In this document: piece by piece, positions 23,728-36,520 of the stretch
Layout of the letters: the number at the start of each line of letters is the position of its first letter
How positions within the stretch are numbered: the first letter of the stretch is position 1
From: Apoderus coryli
Taxonomy: Eukaryota; Arthropoda; Insecta; Coleoptera; Attelabidae
Length of the DNA stretch: 64,000 nucleotides
Direction: 5' to 3'
Assembly: GCA_911728435.2 (NCBI GenBank)
Contig: OU452210.1
Location: forward strand, 682,001 to 746,000
Notes under the pieces: generated by a model
Seen by the model: the letters and a program-made list of their open reading frames with translations, nothing else
What the model was told of the DNA's origin: nothing
Database searches by the model: none
Program-made: the position numbers and the translations under genes

Positions 23728-25010
23728 ATGTGCAATACCGAAAACCAACATCAAACCAACCCGAAATATAACATTTGCGATATTTGCAACCAAATGAAAA
23801 CGCTAATTAAATTATCCGATAACAACTCGGAAAAGGAACAAATAAACAAAAGACTCCAAAGGCATAAAAATGAAGTACATTGGAACAGCAAGCATCTCCT
23901 GAATGTGCAACCGAGAATCGATACATGTAAAAAACCAAAAAGCCCTAGTAACGCACTTGAAAATACAGAAATGGAGGTAGACAATATTCTGATGACATCT
24001 TCGGTGGATAGCCAAGGCTCGTTGTCTGTTATGGAACAAATCAGGAACATGGCAGCGAACGAAATTAATAACCCATCACAGGATGTCGATGATAATAAGG
24101 TAGCAAACATGCAACATAATCGTTCTGATTCATTAGGCACACAACTGGATACACTACATCAATACGAACTGCCTAAAAGAATAAAAACCAATAAAAACCA
24201 ATTACAACCCAGAACAGATATCAAACTCTAGAGCCGGAAGTGCTGCTATCTAGTAATGATGCAATCAAAAAAGCCGCAGAGAAAACCTTAAAAAGACCAC
24301 GGACATCCAACAGCGAAGGCGAAACCATAACCTCCAAAAGAATGGATACCAAAAATCAAAAATCTAAAGTTCCCGCAATCGTTCTTAAAGGGGTGGCTAA
24401 ATCTCATAGGATACAAGTACAAGAATCGCCAACCATGTTAGAAAGGGCTTCCATTTTAAATACGGCAGCGGTACCACTATAATTTATATACACGACGAAT
24501 CGGAATATAAAAACTATAAGGAAATCTTGCAAAAAATGGACGACATTGAGTTTCACACGTATAGCATGGCAAGTGAGAGGTCGCATGCGTTTGTTTTACG
24601 GGGTCTTGATGCTGAAATAGACACATCGGAACTACTTGCAGAACTAAGAGAAACTCACAAGCTGTATAAAAAGAAAACGCTAAGGCGCCCATTATATCTA
24701 GTGATAACAGCCGCCGAAGTCACACTTAAACATCTTACCAAGAACATCCCCATACTCATGAATACAAAAATAACATGGGAAAGACGCCGAAACGAGAGAC
24801 GCATAATCCAATGCCGACGCCAGGCGTGGGGCTACCACAAATTGTCATCGTAATCCTAGATGTCTCAAGTGTGCGGAGGGTCACCTGACGCAATACTGCA
24901 AAAAGCCACTAACCGTAAAAGCTAAATGCGCGAATTGTAGCGGTGATCATCCAGCAAGTTCAACCACATACGAGGTCTACATGAGAAAACTTGAAGCTCT
25001 AGACAATGCC
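23728..25010 (+). pseudogene. LINE ORF1 (gag-like, PRE/C2HC zinc knuckle), broken
   Basis: Nucleic-acid-binding ORF1 of a jockey/X-element-like LINE. The first frame (23728-24231, 167 residues) is polar with an N-terminal CDICNQ motif. After a stop the frame continues at 24240-24482 and 24527-24853, where HTYSMASERSHAFVLRGLD matches the domain that precedes the zinc fingers in such proteins. A frameshift at about 24830 then leads to zinc knuckles CLKCAEGHLTQYC and CANCSGDHPASS (to about 25000). There are at least three breaks. No ORF2 follows; the sequence goes to a LINE-type 3' end, so ORF2 was deleted. Confidence 0.75.
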
Positions 25011-25436
25011 ACTAGTGTAAACTGGAAAGGTGAGAGAAATGAACATAATTTAGTAATATTCATCCGGACACTCCCAGCATTGAAACGGGTTATTTCGGTA
25101 GCTTTTTCCCGTACACACCACAGAAAAATTAAAATAATCTAACGCATTTATTGCATACTGCTTTCATGTTGCCACCCGAGAAATACGCTTAACGATCGGA
25201 AAAGATTACTCAGGAGCCGATCCCTTACCAAATTATAATATACAACTGTCAACGGCTAAATGAAGATGAAAACCATTCCCACCATAATGGGTCGTCAGAT
25301 GATACATCTATACGAATCTGTGTGATTTGTTATAATATGTAACTATATCTTTATTTTTATTACTTTTGTATATATTGTAAATAGCCTGATACGTTACTGA
25401 CTGTTAAATTTAATAAATGTTTTTGAATTTGAATTT
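25011..25436 (+). mobile_element. 3' untranslated end of the same LINE
   Basis: After the zinc-knuckle coding sequence the copy runs to AATAAATGTTTTTGAATTTGAATTTTG (25410-25436), a polyadenylation-type signal with a short TTTGAA-repeat tail as found at LINE ends. The coding ORF2 that should lie between is missing. Confidence 0.5.
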
Positions 25437-25487
25437 TGTTTACTCTGCTAATCGTAAGGTTGCAAGTTCAAAACAGGGTCATGGAAG

Positions 25488-25531
25488 CCCAGTTTTCAAT
25501 AATAATAAAAATATTATTATCGAAAACTGGG
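25488..25531. repeat. short perfect hairpin
   Basis: CCCAGTTTTC at 25488-25497 faces GAAAACTGGG at 25522-25531. AATAATAATA/TATTATTAT also pair in the loop. The flanking GTCATGG and GTCATTG words also mirror partly. No gene is associated. Confidence 0.7.
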
Positions 25532-26335
25532 TCATTGACCTTTTTTTTAGTTTTTTTAGATTTTAAATTAGGAATACATTAGGGTGAAACTATAAAAATC
25601 TATGTTAACAATTTTATTGAACATTTTATAAAATAACTAGAAATACTCCAAAATATTATCAAGTGCTTCCATCTAGCGCACGATGGAGGAACTATACAAT
25701 AAAATTTATAGATTAGCGTTGTACCATATCCAAAAATAAAGACAAGTGTTTGAAAACTGCAATTTCACGTCATAGATATTAGACATTATCCTTTAACGAA
25801 GTTTATGTCGCAATAGAGATGCAACGCGTAATAAATCTGTCGATAGTGTTTTTGATTATTTGTGGTAATAAAAACGCAAGAAATGTATCAGTATATTCCA
25901 TTCGATCTCAATTTCTTTTTAAGGTCTCAAGGATTGCAACAGAGTCCATTGGCCGTTTATAATAATAATAATAAGTGTATATTTCCAACAGATTCACAAA
26001 AAAAAACCAATTACAGGAAATCTCTATAACTCAATACTTAATTATTGCTTACATACAACGTATTATCAGTAATTACAAAGAACAAGAGACAAAAAATTGG
26101 AACCTTAGTGATAATAACGATGCTACAATAATAATCACAATAGCAATAAAAATAATAAACAACAACAACAATTATAAGTAATAACTGCAATAACCACATA
26201 CAGAATATGAAAAACACTAAGTACATCTATACATACTCACGAAAGAGACACCGCACACTTACAGCATACAAATCATGACTGGATTGAGCTAATTATCCGC
26301 AACAGAGTCAAAGTACATATCGAATTCAGAACAGT
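25532..26335. other. non-coding, AT-rich, short AAT runs
   Basis: No supported gene. It includes AATAATAATAATAA near 25960 and low-complexity Asn-codon-like sequence at 26100-26180, whose open frames are an effect of composition. Confidence 0.5.
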
Positions 26336-28190
26336 TCATGTTAAAAGTTGAACAAATAAAATAAATAGGACCCTGTCGCAGAAGATTTGTTCTTTGACCA
26401 TCAGGTAAATGCAATCCAAATGGCCGTGCAATTGGTTGTACAAAAATTTGACGCCTAGAATTTTTCTTCGAGTCTCCAAAGCTACGATGTCAAAGCGTAA
26501 AAGAAGTGAATCATGACCGAACTGGATAAGCACCTTCCCTCCTAAAGGCAAGATATTTTACAAACCGTCGTTGAATAGATTCAATTGCACTAGTGTGACG
26601 CAGATACAGGGGGTTCCACATCACCGAGCCGTACTCCAGTTTAGATCTGACAAATGTGTAGTAAAGCAATCTGAAAGTTGAGGGGTTGTTGAAAAGGTTA
26701 CAGTTTCTGATAATGAATCCAAGCATCCCAGATGACGTGTTAACAACATCGTCGATATGTAAAGAAAAGCTGAATTCTTGGTCGCACAATATACCCAGGA
26801 TCTTAATATGGTCGTATCTATTCAGCGAAGCAACATCCAAGTTGTAGTCGAATAAAATAGGACTCTTAGACCTTGTGTAACTAACAATACTACACTTGCC
26901 AGTATTAAGTTGCAGCCTATTGGCATTACACCATCCATTCAAACCATCCAAGTCGCTCTGGAGCGCGGCACAGTCAAGTGCACAAGATCTTAAGGTCATC
27001 AGCGTAGGCCAGGCGGCAACAGTTCAGCGAATGCAGCAGCTCATTTACGAATATTATAAAAAGCAGAGGTCCAAGGTTGGATCCCTGTGGCACACCAGAG
27101 GTCGTCGAGAACGACCGCGACCCAAAACCTTTATAAGAAACAAATTGTGATCGTTCATACTAAACAATGAAACAAGTCCACTCGACAAACCATAACTGTC
27201 AAGCTTAGACCCGGTCGAAAGCTTCCTGGAAATCAGTGTATACGACGTCCACTTGCCCTGCATTATCCAATGCTTCGCATATATATTGAGAGAAGCTTGA
27301 CAGATTGGTCACACATTGTCGCCCATCAATGAAGCCATGCTGATAGGGTGAGAGCATGTTTCGGATGGAAGAAAACAACTTGTTATAGAGGACAATCTCA
27401 AATACTTTTGAGAAGTTGCACAGGATTGATATAGGTCGGTAATTATTAACCTGGCTAGCATTACCCTTTTTGAGGACCGGGGATATTTTGGGTGTTTTCC
27501 AAATAGATCGATACTTACTGGCGGAGAGCATTAAATTATAAATATAAAGAAAAGGCTGGGAAAGAGCACCCATGCAGTCTTTTACGAGAAAGCTACGAAT
27601 ACCATCAACACCAGATGTCAGCTTGTTTTTGAGCTTCTTTGTCGCCTGGGTGATGTCGCTCGACGTGACACTTACGACACTGATGGTACTCGCATACACA
27701 TTTAAATTTTCCACCAAAAAAGTCAGCAAAGGCCCTGACAATATTCTGTGGTCCCGCATATTCAGTGTCGTCGAGCAGCGCAACACATGGGAATCTAGAG
27801 CGATTTCTCCTGCCAGTAACAAACGACCAAAAGCTGTCTTCATCATATTGGATTCAGCACCATGTACAAAATCATTAAAGGCCCTTTTAATTTCTCTCTT
27901 GACAGATGATCTCAAAGAAGTAAAGGCATTTTTGAAAAAACTAGTTCTAAATTTATAATAGTTTTTACATGCTCGCTCCTTCGCATAGATAGCGGTAATA
28001 ATATCTTTCGTAAAATAAAGTGGAAATCGACGACTACGGCGTAATTTCAGCGGAACGCACGCCTCAAATGTACCATTAAGAATTTCATAAAGCGCAGCAC
28101 AAGCATCATCAACGTCAGAAGAGCAACAGACACTTGACCAATCAACCTCCAAAATCGCGTCGTAGGTGTCCAAATTTTAACTTTCGAAGA
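26336..28190 (-). pseudogene. jockey-type LINE ORF2 (linker and RT), 5'-truncated
   Basis: Minus-strand RT of a non-LTR retrotransposon. Downward from 28173: linker (FPLYFTKDIITAIYAKERAC), KKLKNKLTSGVDGI, WKTPKISPVLKKGN, NYRPISILCNFSKVFE, QHGFIDGRQ and palm motif A VVYTDFQEAFDRV. A frameshift follows at about 27205. The next frame carries SGVPQGSNLGPLLF and then the intact catalytic box AYADD at about 27000-27012, with a stop soon after. The frame at 26511-26999 supplies the thumb (LNGWCNANRLQLNTGKC, LEYGSVMWNP), and 26336-26551 the C-terminus. Catalytic residues survive, but frameshifts kill the copy. The endonuclease is absent. Confidence 0.85.
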
Positions 28191-28196
28191 ACTCTA

Positions 28197-28560
28197 TATC
28201 ATCTTAACGCAAATTGAGGCTCTTCTCAACTCGAGACCATTTTCTCCAATTAGCAATTATCCGATGATTTGCAATCACTTATGCCCGGTCATTTTTTGAC
28301 ACTGGAACCCCTTTGTAACAGTTTGCCTGAACTTGATTCGTCTGAAGTCTATCTTATTCGTCTTAACCGTTGGCAGTTGCTCCAGCGTCTTCATGCTGAC
28401 TTTTGGAAACGTTGGCATATTGAATATTTGCATTCCTTACAACAACGGGAGAAGTGGCTAAACTCAGCCCTTGAGGTCGCTGTGGGTGACTTGGTGATTA
28501 TTAAAAACGAGCAAAAGCCTCCTTTACACTGGCCTTTAGCGTGAGTTGCCTGCATTGTTC
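28197..28560 (+). pseudogene. BEL/Pao integrase C-terminal fragment
   Basis: Plus-strand fragment. ILTQIEALLNSRPFSPI leads, after a one-base loss near 28258, into PGHFLTLEPL, LNRWQLLQRLHADFWKRWHIEYL and VGDLVIIKNEQKPPLHW. These are the hallmark C-terminal integrase segments of Pao/BEL retrotransposons. It ends at the TGA near 28543. No adjacent RT, so it is an isolated remnant. Confidence 0.8.
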
Positions 28561-30431
28561 GGTCATTGTAAATAGTGTGTTGTATTTTAAATGTTTAAAT
28601 TGAATACAGTTATTTTTTTGATTAAGTGCCTTGTTAAAAAACAAGTTTTTTGGTGGGTGGAATGAACGATAATTATCAATATATAATATTATTATTATTA
28701 TTAATTAATATTACTGCAGTTATAACAGCTGGAACGGCTCTATTCATTTGGGATATTTCATGTTTAAATTAACTTTGAAATTTCTTATTAAGCTTCTGTT
28801 AATGGAGGAAGATTACCCAAAATATGTTTTAAGAGACAAATCACTCTGTTTGCCCTAGGGACGCAAAATAAATATAATTGGGGTTTCCATATATTTGATT
28901 GGTTTCAGGAAGTAGGTGTCGATCAACTATCGTCAACAGACCCGATAGAATTAAGAAAAAAATAAAAATAGAATATTATCTATTGAACGGTAATTATCAA
29001 TATGTTTTGTTTTTTATTATAATTAATATTGCATCTCACTGAAATTATATTTAACTTGCGATAATTCAGATTTCTAGTTTCTATGTTCCCTTGACGCATG
29101 TCGTACCTTATCCTTATACCTAGATACATCCAGGAGACCTGCACTAGAGACTTAAATTAACAATTGAACTGTTGAAGGTTGTATCGTAGTGAATTTTACC
29201 GAAGAATTGTTATTATCATTATATTGTGTTGTAACGAAACTGTATTGCCAGATGGATGGATAGATTGAGGGCCCTCAAGAATAGACTGCAGAGATAATAA
29301 GGTAGGTCTCTTATCCTTATCCGTTTATTTTTACCGGTACATGCGCCATTTTTCAATTGCCATTAGGTACTTAGTATTACTTTAAATATTTCATTTTATA
29401 AAACAGGCAGATACAGGCTACTTTACTTGCGTTTACGGAACATCTATAATAAGGGAACACTATCTCGAGATTCAGAATTCATCATTAATGCAAAGTATAC
29501 CCTTTTTTACAATACCTAACTTTCGCGTAGCTCCAGATGGTCCTGGTTATTTAAATTTAAGTGCCCCTTGCACAACTCAGAACAAGTTCTAAATTCCTAA
29601 AAAAATTTACATGTGGTGGAGATAGTTCATTACGTACTGTGTTAGCGCACTATTGCTGATAACGTCATGCTGTCCCAATTTTTAGTACAGAATTAAGCAG
29701 TCTCTGTTTTGGTGGGTTGTCTATGTACGCGACTGCATAATTTTGTTCTTGAAAATTTATTTACATTTTCGGAGCGCCTACTATATCACGCACCAGAGCA
29801 GTGTTGTCCTTTTACACATAATTAACGAATTTTAACAAAATTTTGTTATAGATTTGCTAGTAAAACCGTGTTTAACTTAATGTTTGAGTAAAGGCAAATG
29901 ATAAATAACATTAAAACAAGTTTTTAGCATAATTCAATTTGTTTAAGCAATGATATATAAGCGCATCTAACCAATATTGAGTTTTAGATGATAGAGCACA
30001 GCTTTCTTAACCCAAATTTTGTGTTTTGTATGATAAAATGGATATTATAATTGGTTAATTTACATTTGCGACAAATTTTTTAAACTTATGATTCGTGATT
30101 GCAATGAATTTAACTTTTAGGATTATACTTAAGCCATTGTCTTTATTTATGCTGTATAAACTCGGGTTTAGTCAAAATCGATAATTTTAGACAAGCGATC
30201 ACATAATTTATAACTGTGCTGCTAGCGACAACACTGGGTCAATTACTCAAAATAGGTAATAAAAATGACCTCCGTTGCTACATAGTCTGTTTCTAAGGCG
30301 TGATAGCCTGTGATAACACGTGACTTCACGTGACGTGCAATTTTGCAAACTTCTGACAACAGTGGAGATCGTATGAAATATGCATATAACTCCCACCTAG
30401 GAACAACTGATATAGGTAGTAATATAGGTAG
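28561..30431. other. non-coding downstream of the TRPA gene
   Basis: No gene seen. A related pair of segments about 320 bp apart (GAACGATAATTATCAATAT near 28663; GAACGGTAATTATCAATAT near 28983), each followed by TTAATTAATATT-like sequence, may be the remains of an LTR or a tandem duplication. Confidence 0.4.
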
Positions 30432-30777
30432 TAATATAATATAATATAATATAATATAATATAATATAATATAATATAATATAATATAATATAATATAAT
30501 ATAATATAATATAATATAATATAATATAATATAATATAATATAATATAATATAATATAATATAATATAATATAATATAATATAATATAATATAATATAAT
30601 ATAATATAATATAATATAATATAATATAATATAATATAATATAATATAATATAATATAATATAATATAATATAATATAATATAATATAATATAATATAAT
30701 ATAATATAATATAATATAATATAATATAATATAATATAATATAATATAATATAATATAATATAATATAATATAATAT
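30432..30777. repeat. (AATAT)n pentamer microsatellite, about 69 units
   Basis: An uninterrupted run of the five-base unit ATAAT extends for about 345 bp with no visible interruption until TATATAGGTG at its right edge. AATAT is a known satellite unit in some insects. Here it lies about 570 bp downstream of the TRPA stop codon. Confidence 0.98.
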
Positions 30778-31345
30778 ATAGGTGAACTTAGGGATAGGGA
30801 TTTACGATTTAATTAACTTAAAGTTAATATCTATCTCGGTGATATTCAAAGACGTTATTTATTATTATTATTATATATATACGACATTTATTTATTTACG
30901 GCCAAAGTCCAATACTATAAAATAAACAACTAGAATCAACAATGCATGTTGTAACCTAACCTATAATATAATTCTAAATTAATAAGGAAACAATAACCGA
31001 GTCCACAGAAGAACGGATTATTTCATAAATTTAAGTAATGAACTAATTTATAATATGAACCTGAATATGAGTTACATAGGCGGAAATAATCACACAATAC
31101 AATAAAAACTACAATATATAGAAAATAAAGTCAAGGCCGTTGACAATGCATAATCATAATGTGTTCAAGTCAGAATGCCCACTCAAAAACTTGCCCTCAA
31201 AACCCCAAGAAATTTGCTGAACGAAGAAAAAATCCAAATACCATCCAAGTACTGATTAGGCAAACCGGATGCTCTGGCGAAAAATACGTAGAAAAAAAAC
31301 ATATACAAAATATTTTAATACATTATGTATAGCCTAAAACTATTT
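30778..31345. other. 3' flank of the TRPA gene
   Basis: Non-coding. In the gene's orientation (minus strand) a variant polyadenylation signal ATTAAA lies about 30 bases beyond the stop codon (reverse of 31314-31319), so the 3' UTR may be short. Nothing else is recognised. Confidence 0.4.
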
Positions 31346-33516
31346 TTATTTATTTAATCTACTTAACTTCTCTTCTAAAGAAATTATCCTATGTAAAATT
31401 TTTTGGTCTAGATTCATTGCCAATTTATTTTGATGGTTTTCACTATTAGCTTTATCTAAAATAAATTCATATAATCTTGCTAAAGTCTTTGTATTAGCAT
31501 CATACTCCATTGGCTTTATATTTAAAATATCTTTGATTTTATTATTATCATCCTCATCAAAGATAGAATGATCCAACATAGTTAAGTTAATAAATTTCCT
31601 GCGCCCTCTGTTAAACACCTCACTGTTTTCAAATAATTTTCGTATAGGGAATAACGATTTTAAATGTTTTACGCGTTTACCAAATGATTCCATTCGAACA
31701 ATGTATTTAACCATTTTCACTTGTCTTAAAAGCTTTCCTGTTTGTTGCAAACTATCCATGTCAGTAACAATTAAACCTACCAACAAATTGTTTAGTATGA
31801 TGGTCATGCAAAATATAAATATTGTGAGAATAATTCTACCAAACACCGGAAAATTTTGTGATTTTAATGTATCATCATCCAGCTGTCCTGTAAAATATAT
31901 TAATGTGTCAAACATACGTTTCGAAATTTCTTGAAGCAAAACATAGTCTTCGGTTGGAAGTGCAGGAGAATTAGGAAAAACTATAAAAAAGCTAATAGCA
32001 AATGATACAAATAATATCAAATAAAAGATGCAGTATTCAAAGAAGTATTTGGAAGAGTTAAATATAATCATATACTTAGTAAATCGCGGTAGCTGGCCGA
32101 ACATGAGCAAAAATATTATAGATGAGAATAAAATACTGATTACCATACATATCTCATTTCGTGACATACATGTCCAGTAACAACTGGATAAAACAATAAT
32201 CTCAAAATAATTAGTAGTGTCTTTAAAATACTTTAACCGAAATAAAGCTAACTGAATACATTCTTTGACTGTATGTATTATTAAAAATAATAGAAACAGA
32301 TTTCTTATTATGTTACTAGAATTGCAAATTGCTTCATTTAACATAAATACGTAAAGACTAATTAAAAATAATGCATAAATTGTAACATCTATATAATAGT
32401 ACCAACTCAATTTTAACCATTTTTTGTGTACCAAGAATATTAACACAGGGTGATTCAGTAAATCTTGTTTACGCGTGTCGTGTGAAATTTGGTGTATCAC
32501 TTTGGTTTCTGAGTAATTGTTTCCATCATCAACCACAAAACTGTCAAAACAAATACGCGAGTCATTTCCTAGACAATCATTTAAGTGAGCTTCAAGCAGT
32601 TTATATGGTAATTTTATTAAAACGGTTGTATCTTCTAATGCAGCGCCAAGCTTCAAAATTTGACAAATATTAGTTTCGATTTCTGCTGAATGTAGGTCTG
32701 AAAATTCTAGAAATATTTTTAATATTTCATGTAAGACTAAACAATGTTTATAATTAATAATATCGGATTGATCAAATTTCTTATATTCTTCTAGTTTATT
32801 GAGTAATAAGAACCATACATGACGCGTATGGTTATTATTCAAATCAACTTGGCTATGATCTATATTACTCAAAACTTCGTAAATATCGTTAGCAGTAACC
32901 TGAATTGATTTATGTTCAATTAGAATTGTTAAAAATGGATAGTAGTTTAATTTTACTGATGCCTCTAGTAATGTTAAGGGAAATTTACGATTAGATACGC
33001 GCGAGTTTGCACCACAATCCAATAAATGTTCAACACATCGAGCGTATCCTTTGTCTGAGCAAAAAACTTTTAGCATAAGCGTTTCAAATATGTTTCCGTT
33101 AATGGACTCAACTGGTTCTTCCAGCTGGCTGTATGCAATATATCCCTTTCTGAAGCACAATTGTAACAATGTTCCATTTGTATTCCATTCATTATCTCCA
33201 TCAAAAGCATTTGCATATTGTGTGATGTTCTCATTATTATATGCCAAAAAAGCGTGCTCAAATCCTGATTTTAATAGGGTGAATAATGTTTTTACTGGTT
33301 CGGTATGAGCTGAGTTATTAGGAGGCAGAAGATCATAGTAGATTTTATACTGTTTTAGCAATTCACGTGGAGATTTTTGTGTTCTACTATCCTTGCAAGT
33401 ATCTAAATCGATTCCCGGACATTTGAGTAGTATATGGATGAGCTTGATTTGTCTGTATTTGATTGCTAGAAGGATTGGTGTTTCATTCCAATAGTTGCTT
33501 TGATTTACATCTACAC
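31346..33516 (-). CDS. painless/pyrexia-like TRPA cation channel, 3' terminal exon
   Basis: Large last exon of an ankyrin-TRP (TRPA-type) cation channel, about 722 residues before the TAA at 31346-31348. A splice acceptor (TGTGTTACAG) precedes 33516, so the ATG lies in an upstream exon. Visible in order: ankyrin repeats (NYWNETPILLAIKYRQIKL; CVEHLLDCGAN), then a pre-S1 segment. The six membrane segments, numbered from the exon start, are S1 at about 367-391 (WYYYIDVTIYALFLISLY), S2 404-425, S3 433-449, S4 454-472, S5 491-513, a pore loop about 531-545 (IYFTGQLDDD) and S6 558-584 (LTIFIFCMTIILNNLLVGL). A cytoplasmic tail with a terminal coiled-coil-like segment follows. Such channels sense heat, chemicals or mechanical stimuli at the plasma membrane. 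It is uninterrupted, so probably functional. Painless-like is my best call from overall layout; pyrexia is the alternative. Confidence 0.85.
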
Positions 33517-33540
33517 CTGTAACACAAATGCTTGATATTA

Positions 33541-33900
33541 ATTGTAATAATTTTTCTGGTATATTTGGGAAACGTTTTTTTTTTTGACCCTTTTTTTAAA
33601 CTATTTTCGAACGCCTGTGTGAACCCATTCTTTTATGGAATATTTTTTAGCTTATATTCTATCACAACTATGCAAAATTATTCCATATTTCGAATTAGTT
33701 TAGGAAATATATATTTTTGATGTTTTGACCCCTATTACACTATTTACGAACGCATATGAAAGTATGACACATTTTATAGGATATATTCTATCAAAACTAT
33801 AAATAACTAGTTAATATTTCTGCTATGTTTAAGAAATACGTTTTTTTTTTTAAATCTTTTTTAATGTGGTCTAATATTTTATGTTCAATATTTTAGGTTA
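33541..33900. repeat. AT-rich dispersed repeat, second copy at 41285-41678
   Basis: The segment with GGTATATTTGGGAAACG, GAACGCCTGTGTGAACC and ACTAGTTAATATTTCTGCT words is repeated almost base for base at 41285-41678. In both places it leads into the 315-bp unit. No coding. It begins immediately upstream of the TRPA acceptor. Confidence 0.75.
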
Positions 33901-35026
33901 TATTCAATTAAATGCGTAAAAAATTATGCAGTATTTCGGATAAGTTTAAGAACTATGAATTTTTTTAATTTTTGAACCCTCTTTTAAACCCAATGACTAC
34001 GCTCAATGTTTCCCAAAATCTAATCAGCTCCTTGCCATGTCCAATAGTAGTTTTGTACCAAATTTGGTTAAAATCTGTTAAGCGGTTTTTGCGTTTTCGT
34101 GCATACAGACAGACATTTTTTTAAAACTACTTATTTATGTATAAAATGATCAAAAACAAGTATTTCCGGTGAAATTAGAGACAAATTTTTTTTCATGAAA
34201 CTAATAGTCTCCATATATTCAATTAAATGCGTAAAAAAATATGCAGTATTTCGGATAAGTTTAAGACCTATGAATTTTTTTAATTTTTGAACCCTCTTTT
34301 AAACCCCTTGACTACGCTCAATGTTTCCCAAAATCTAATCAGCTCCTTGCCATGTCCAATAGTAGTTTTGTACCAAATTTGGTTAAAATCTGTTAAGCGG
34401 TTTTTGCGTTTTCGTGCATACAGACAGACATTTTTTTAAAACTACTTATTTATGTATAAAATGATCAAAAACAAGTATTTCCGGTGAAATTAAAGACAAA
34501 TTTTTTTTCATGAAACTAATAGTCTCCATATATTCAATTAAATGCGTAAAAAAATATGCAGTATTTCGGATAAGTTTAAGACCTATGAATTTTTTTAATT
34601 TTTGAACCCTCTTTTAAACTCCTTGACTACGCTCAATGTTTCCCAAAATTTAATCAGCTCCTTGCCATGTCCAATAGTATTTTTGTACCAAATTTGGTTA
34701 ATATCTGTTAAGCGGTTTTTGCGTTTTCGTGCATACAGACAGACATTTTTTTAAAACTACTTATTTATGTATAAAATGATCAAAAACAAGTATTTCCGGT
34801 GAAATTAAAGAAAAATTTTTTTTCATGAAACTAATAGTCTCCATATATTCAATTAAATGCGTAAAAAAATATGCAGTATTTCGGATAAGTTTAAGACCTA
34901 TGAATTTTTTTAATTTTTGAACCCTCTTTTAAACCCCTTGACTACGCTCAATGTTTCCCAAAATCTAATCAGCTCCTTGCCATGTCCAATAGTATTTTTG
35001 TACCAAATTTGGTTAAAATCTGTTAA
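33901..35026. repeat. 315-bp tandem repeat, about 3.6 units
   Basis: The word TATTCAATTAAATGCG occurs at 33901, 34216, 34531 and 34846, exactly 315 bp apart. Units are about 98% alike. The fourth unit is cut at 35026 by the palindromic element and resumes at 40403. A separate single copy lies at about 41679-42000. The unit contains CATACAGACAGACA and a CTTGCCATGTCC word. No open frame. Confidence 0.9.
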
Positions 35027-36520
35027 GAGGGGCGTTTGAATACAATCGTTTGCAGACCTATTTTTGCGCATGGTAGACTCCACTAATACGTATCTGGTAG
35101 CAAAAATTTTGATAGGGAATTAAAGAGTAAAGATGGGATTAGGTATTGAAGTATTTTGAAGTTGAAATATTGGATAGTTAGTTCAAAAACAGAGTTAGAA
35201 AATCATCATATTTCGCTTTGCAGGCATAATAATAAAATAATAATAAAATCTGCTAGCAAAAATTTTTATAGGGTTTTAAAGACAAAAGATGGGATTAGGT
35301 AATGAAGTATTTTCAAGCGGAAAGATTAAATAGTTAACTCATAAATTGAGTTCAAACATGGGTAATTTTTTCAAATTTACAGATATATTTTTGTGGATGG
35401 AAATCTCCACTAATACGTATCTGGTAGCAAAAATTTTAATAGGGTTTTAAAGACTAAGGTTTGGATTAGGTAATAAGGTGTTTTGAGGCTACAACAATAA
35501 ATAATTACTTAATAAATTGAGTTCAAAGTCAGCAACTTTTTCCTCATTTTGTGCTATGATTCTAATATTTAATAATGATAATATTGATTTATTACCTAAT
35601 TTATATATTTAACAATCACTTGTAATTAAAATTGTACGTGAAAACTTTCTGTATTAGACAATATCCATATATAAAAAAATATCTCATATTTCCCTTCAAA
35701 TATCCGCCATTTTCTTATAATTTCTTTATAAATTTACCGACCGAACATTATGTTTGTAGTTGGGACAGCATTGAAGAGATGTCGCTATGGGCGCCGCTTA
35801 CAGTTCACTTTTTTTTCAATTTATACACAGCAAGACAAAAATAATCTGTTGACAATATCTAAAACATTCCGCAATAATCGATATACTTACCACCGAGGAC
35901 AATAGAACCAGTTTTTCACATACACCATAAATATAATATCTATTTCTATCTTTCATTCATCCCTTTTATGTAAGTATACCTAATTATTGTAACTATAACC
36001 AGATGATAAGCGAAGACCTAGTTTTGTGTTATTTCGTGTTATTTGTAGTATTAGTTTTTTTTATAAGTAAAATTATTTACGAACCAATTGGGCAGTTTGT
36101 TATTTACGTAGAATAACCCAGTACCGATCTACATAATATTTTCGAGTATATAGTAAATTTCAAGAAAAACTGTTTACGTTGGTGATAACCAGCTTTCATT
36201 TAACTTATTGATACTCTTCTTTTAAGTTATACAGCGTGTTCAGAATTAGTATCCAATATTTATCGTCGTATAAATGAGTATAACTTGATTTCCTCAAATC
36301 AAAAATGTTAGTCAGATGATGTCAATTATTTTAATAACCAAATTAATTACAGTTAAACTCAGATTTAAGAAAATACAATAACATGCCATTAAGAGATACT
36401 AATTTTTACGCAAATTAGTTAAGTTGCCTAACATTTTAAAAAAAATATATTGGAAAAGGAATATTTGGGCAATATGACGACACCATTTTTTTTCCTTAGT
36501 TTCATATTTAAAAAATTTAG

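Noticed and set aside
23751..24140. 129-codon hydrophobic minus-strand frame
   Set aside because: Shadow of the LINE ORF1 coding strand.
25440..25480. GTTCAAAAC resembles a Pol III B box and suggests a SINE
   Set aside because: No A box at the proper distance upstream, only LINE tail sequence.
31346..33361. Treating the TRPA exon as a complete 671-residue protein starting at 33361
   Set aside because: The codon there is TTG. The frame runs on upstream to a good splice acceptor, and an in-phase ankyrin exon exists at 56868-57130.
35632..35844. A 70-codon open stretch conserved in both palindrome arms (inverse at 39574-39786)
   Set aside because: It opens with TTG rather than ATG, the third copy near 51440-51620 is disrupted, and the composition is simple. 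Conservation is explained by the palindrome itself.
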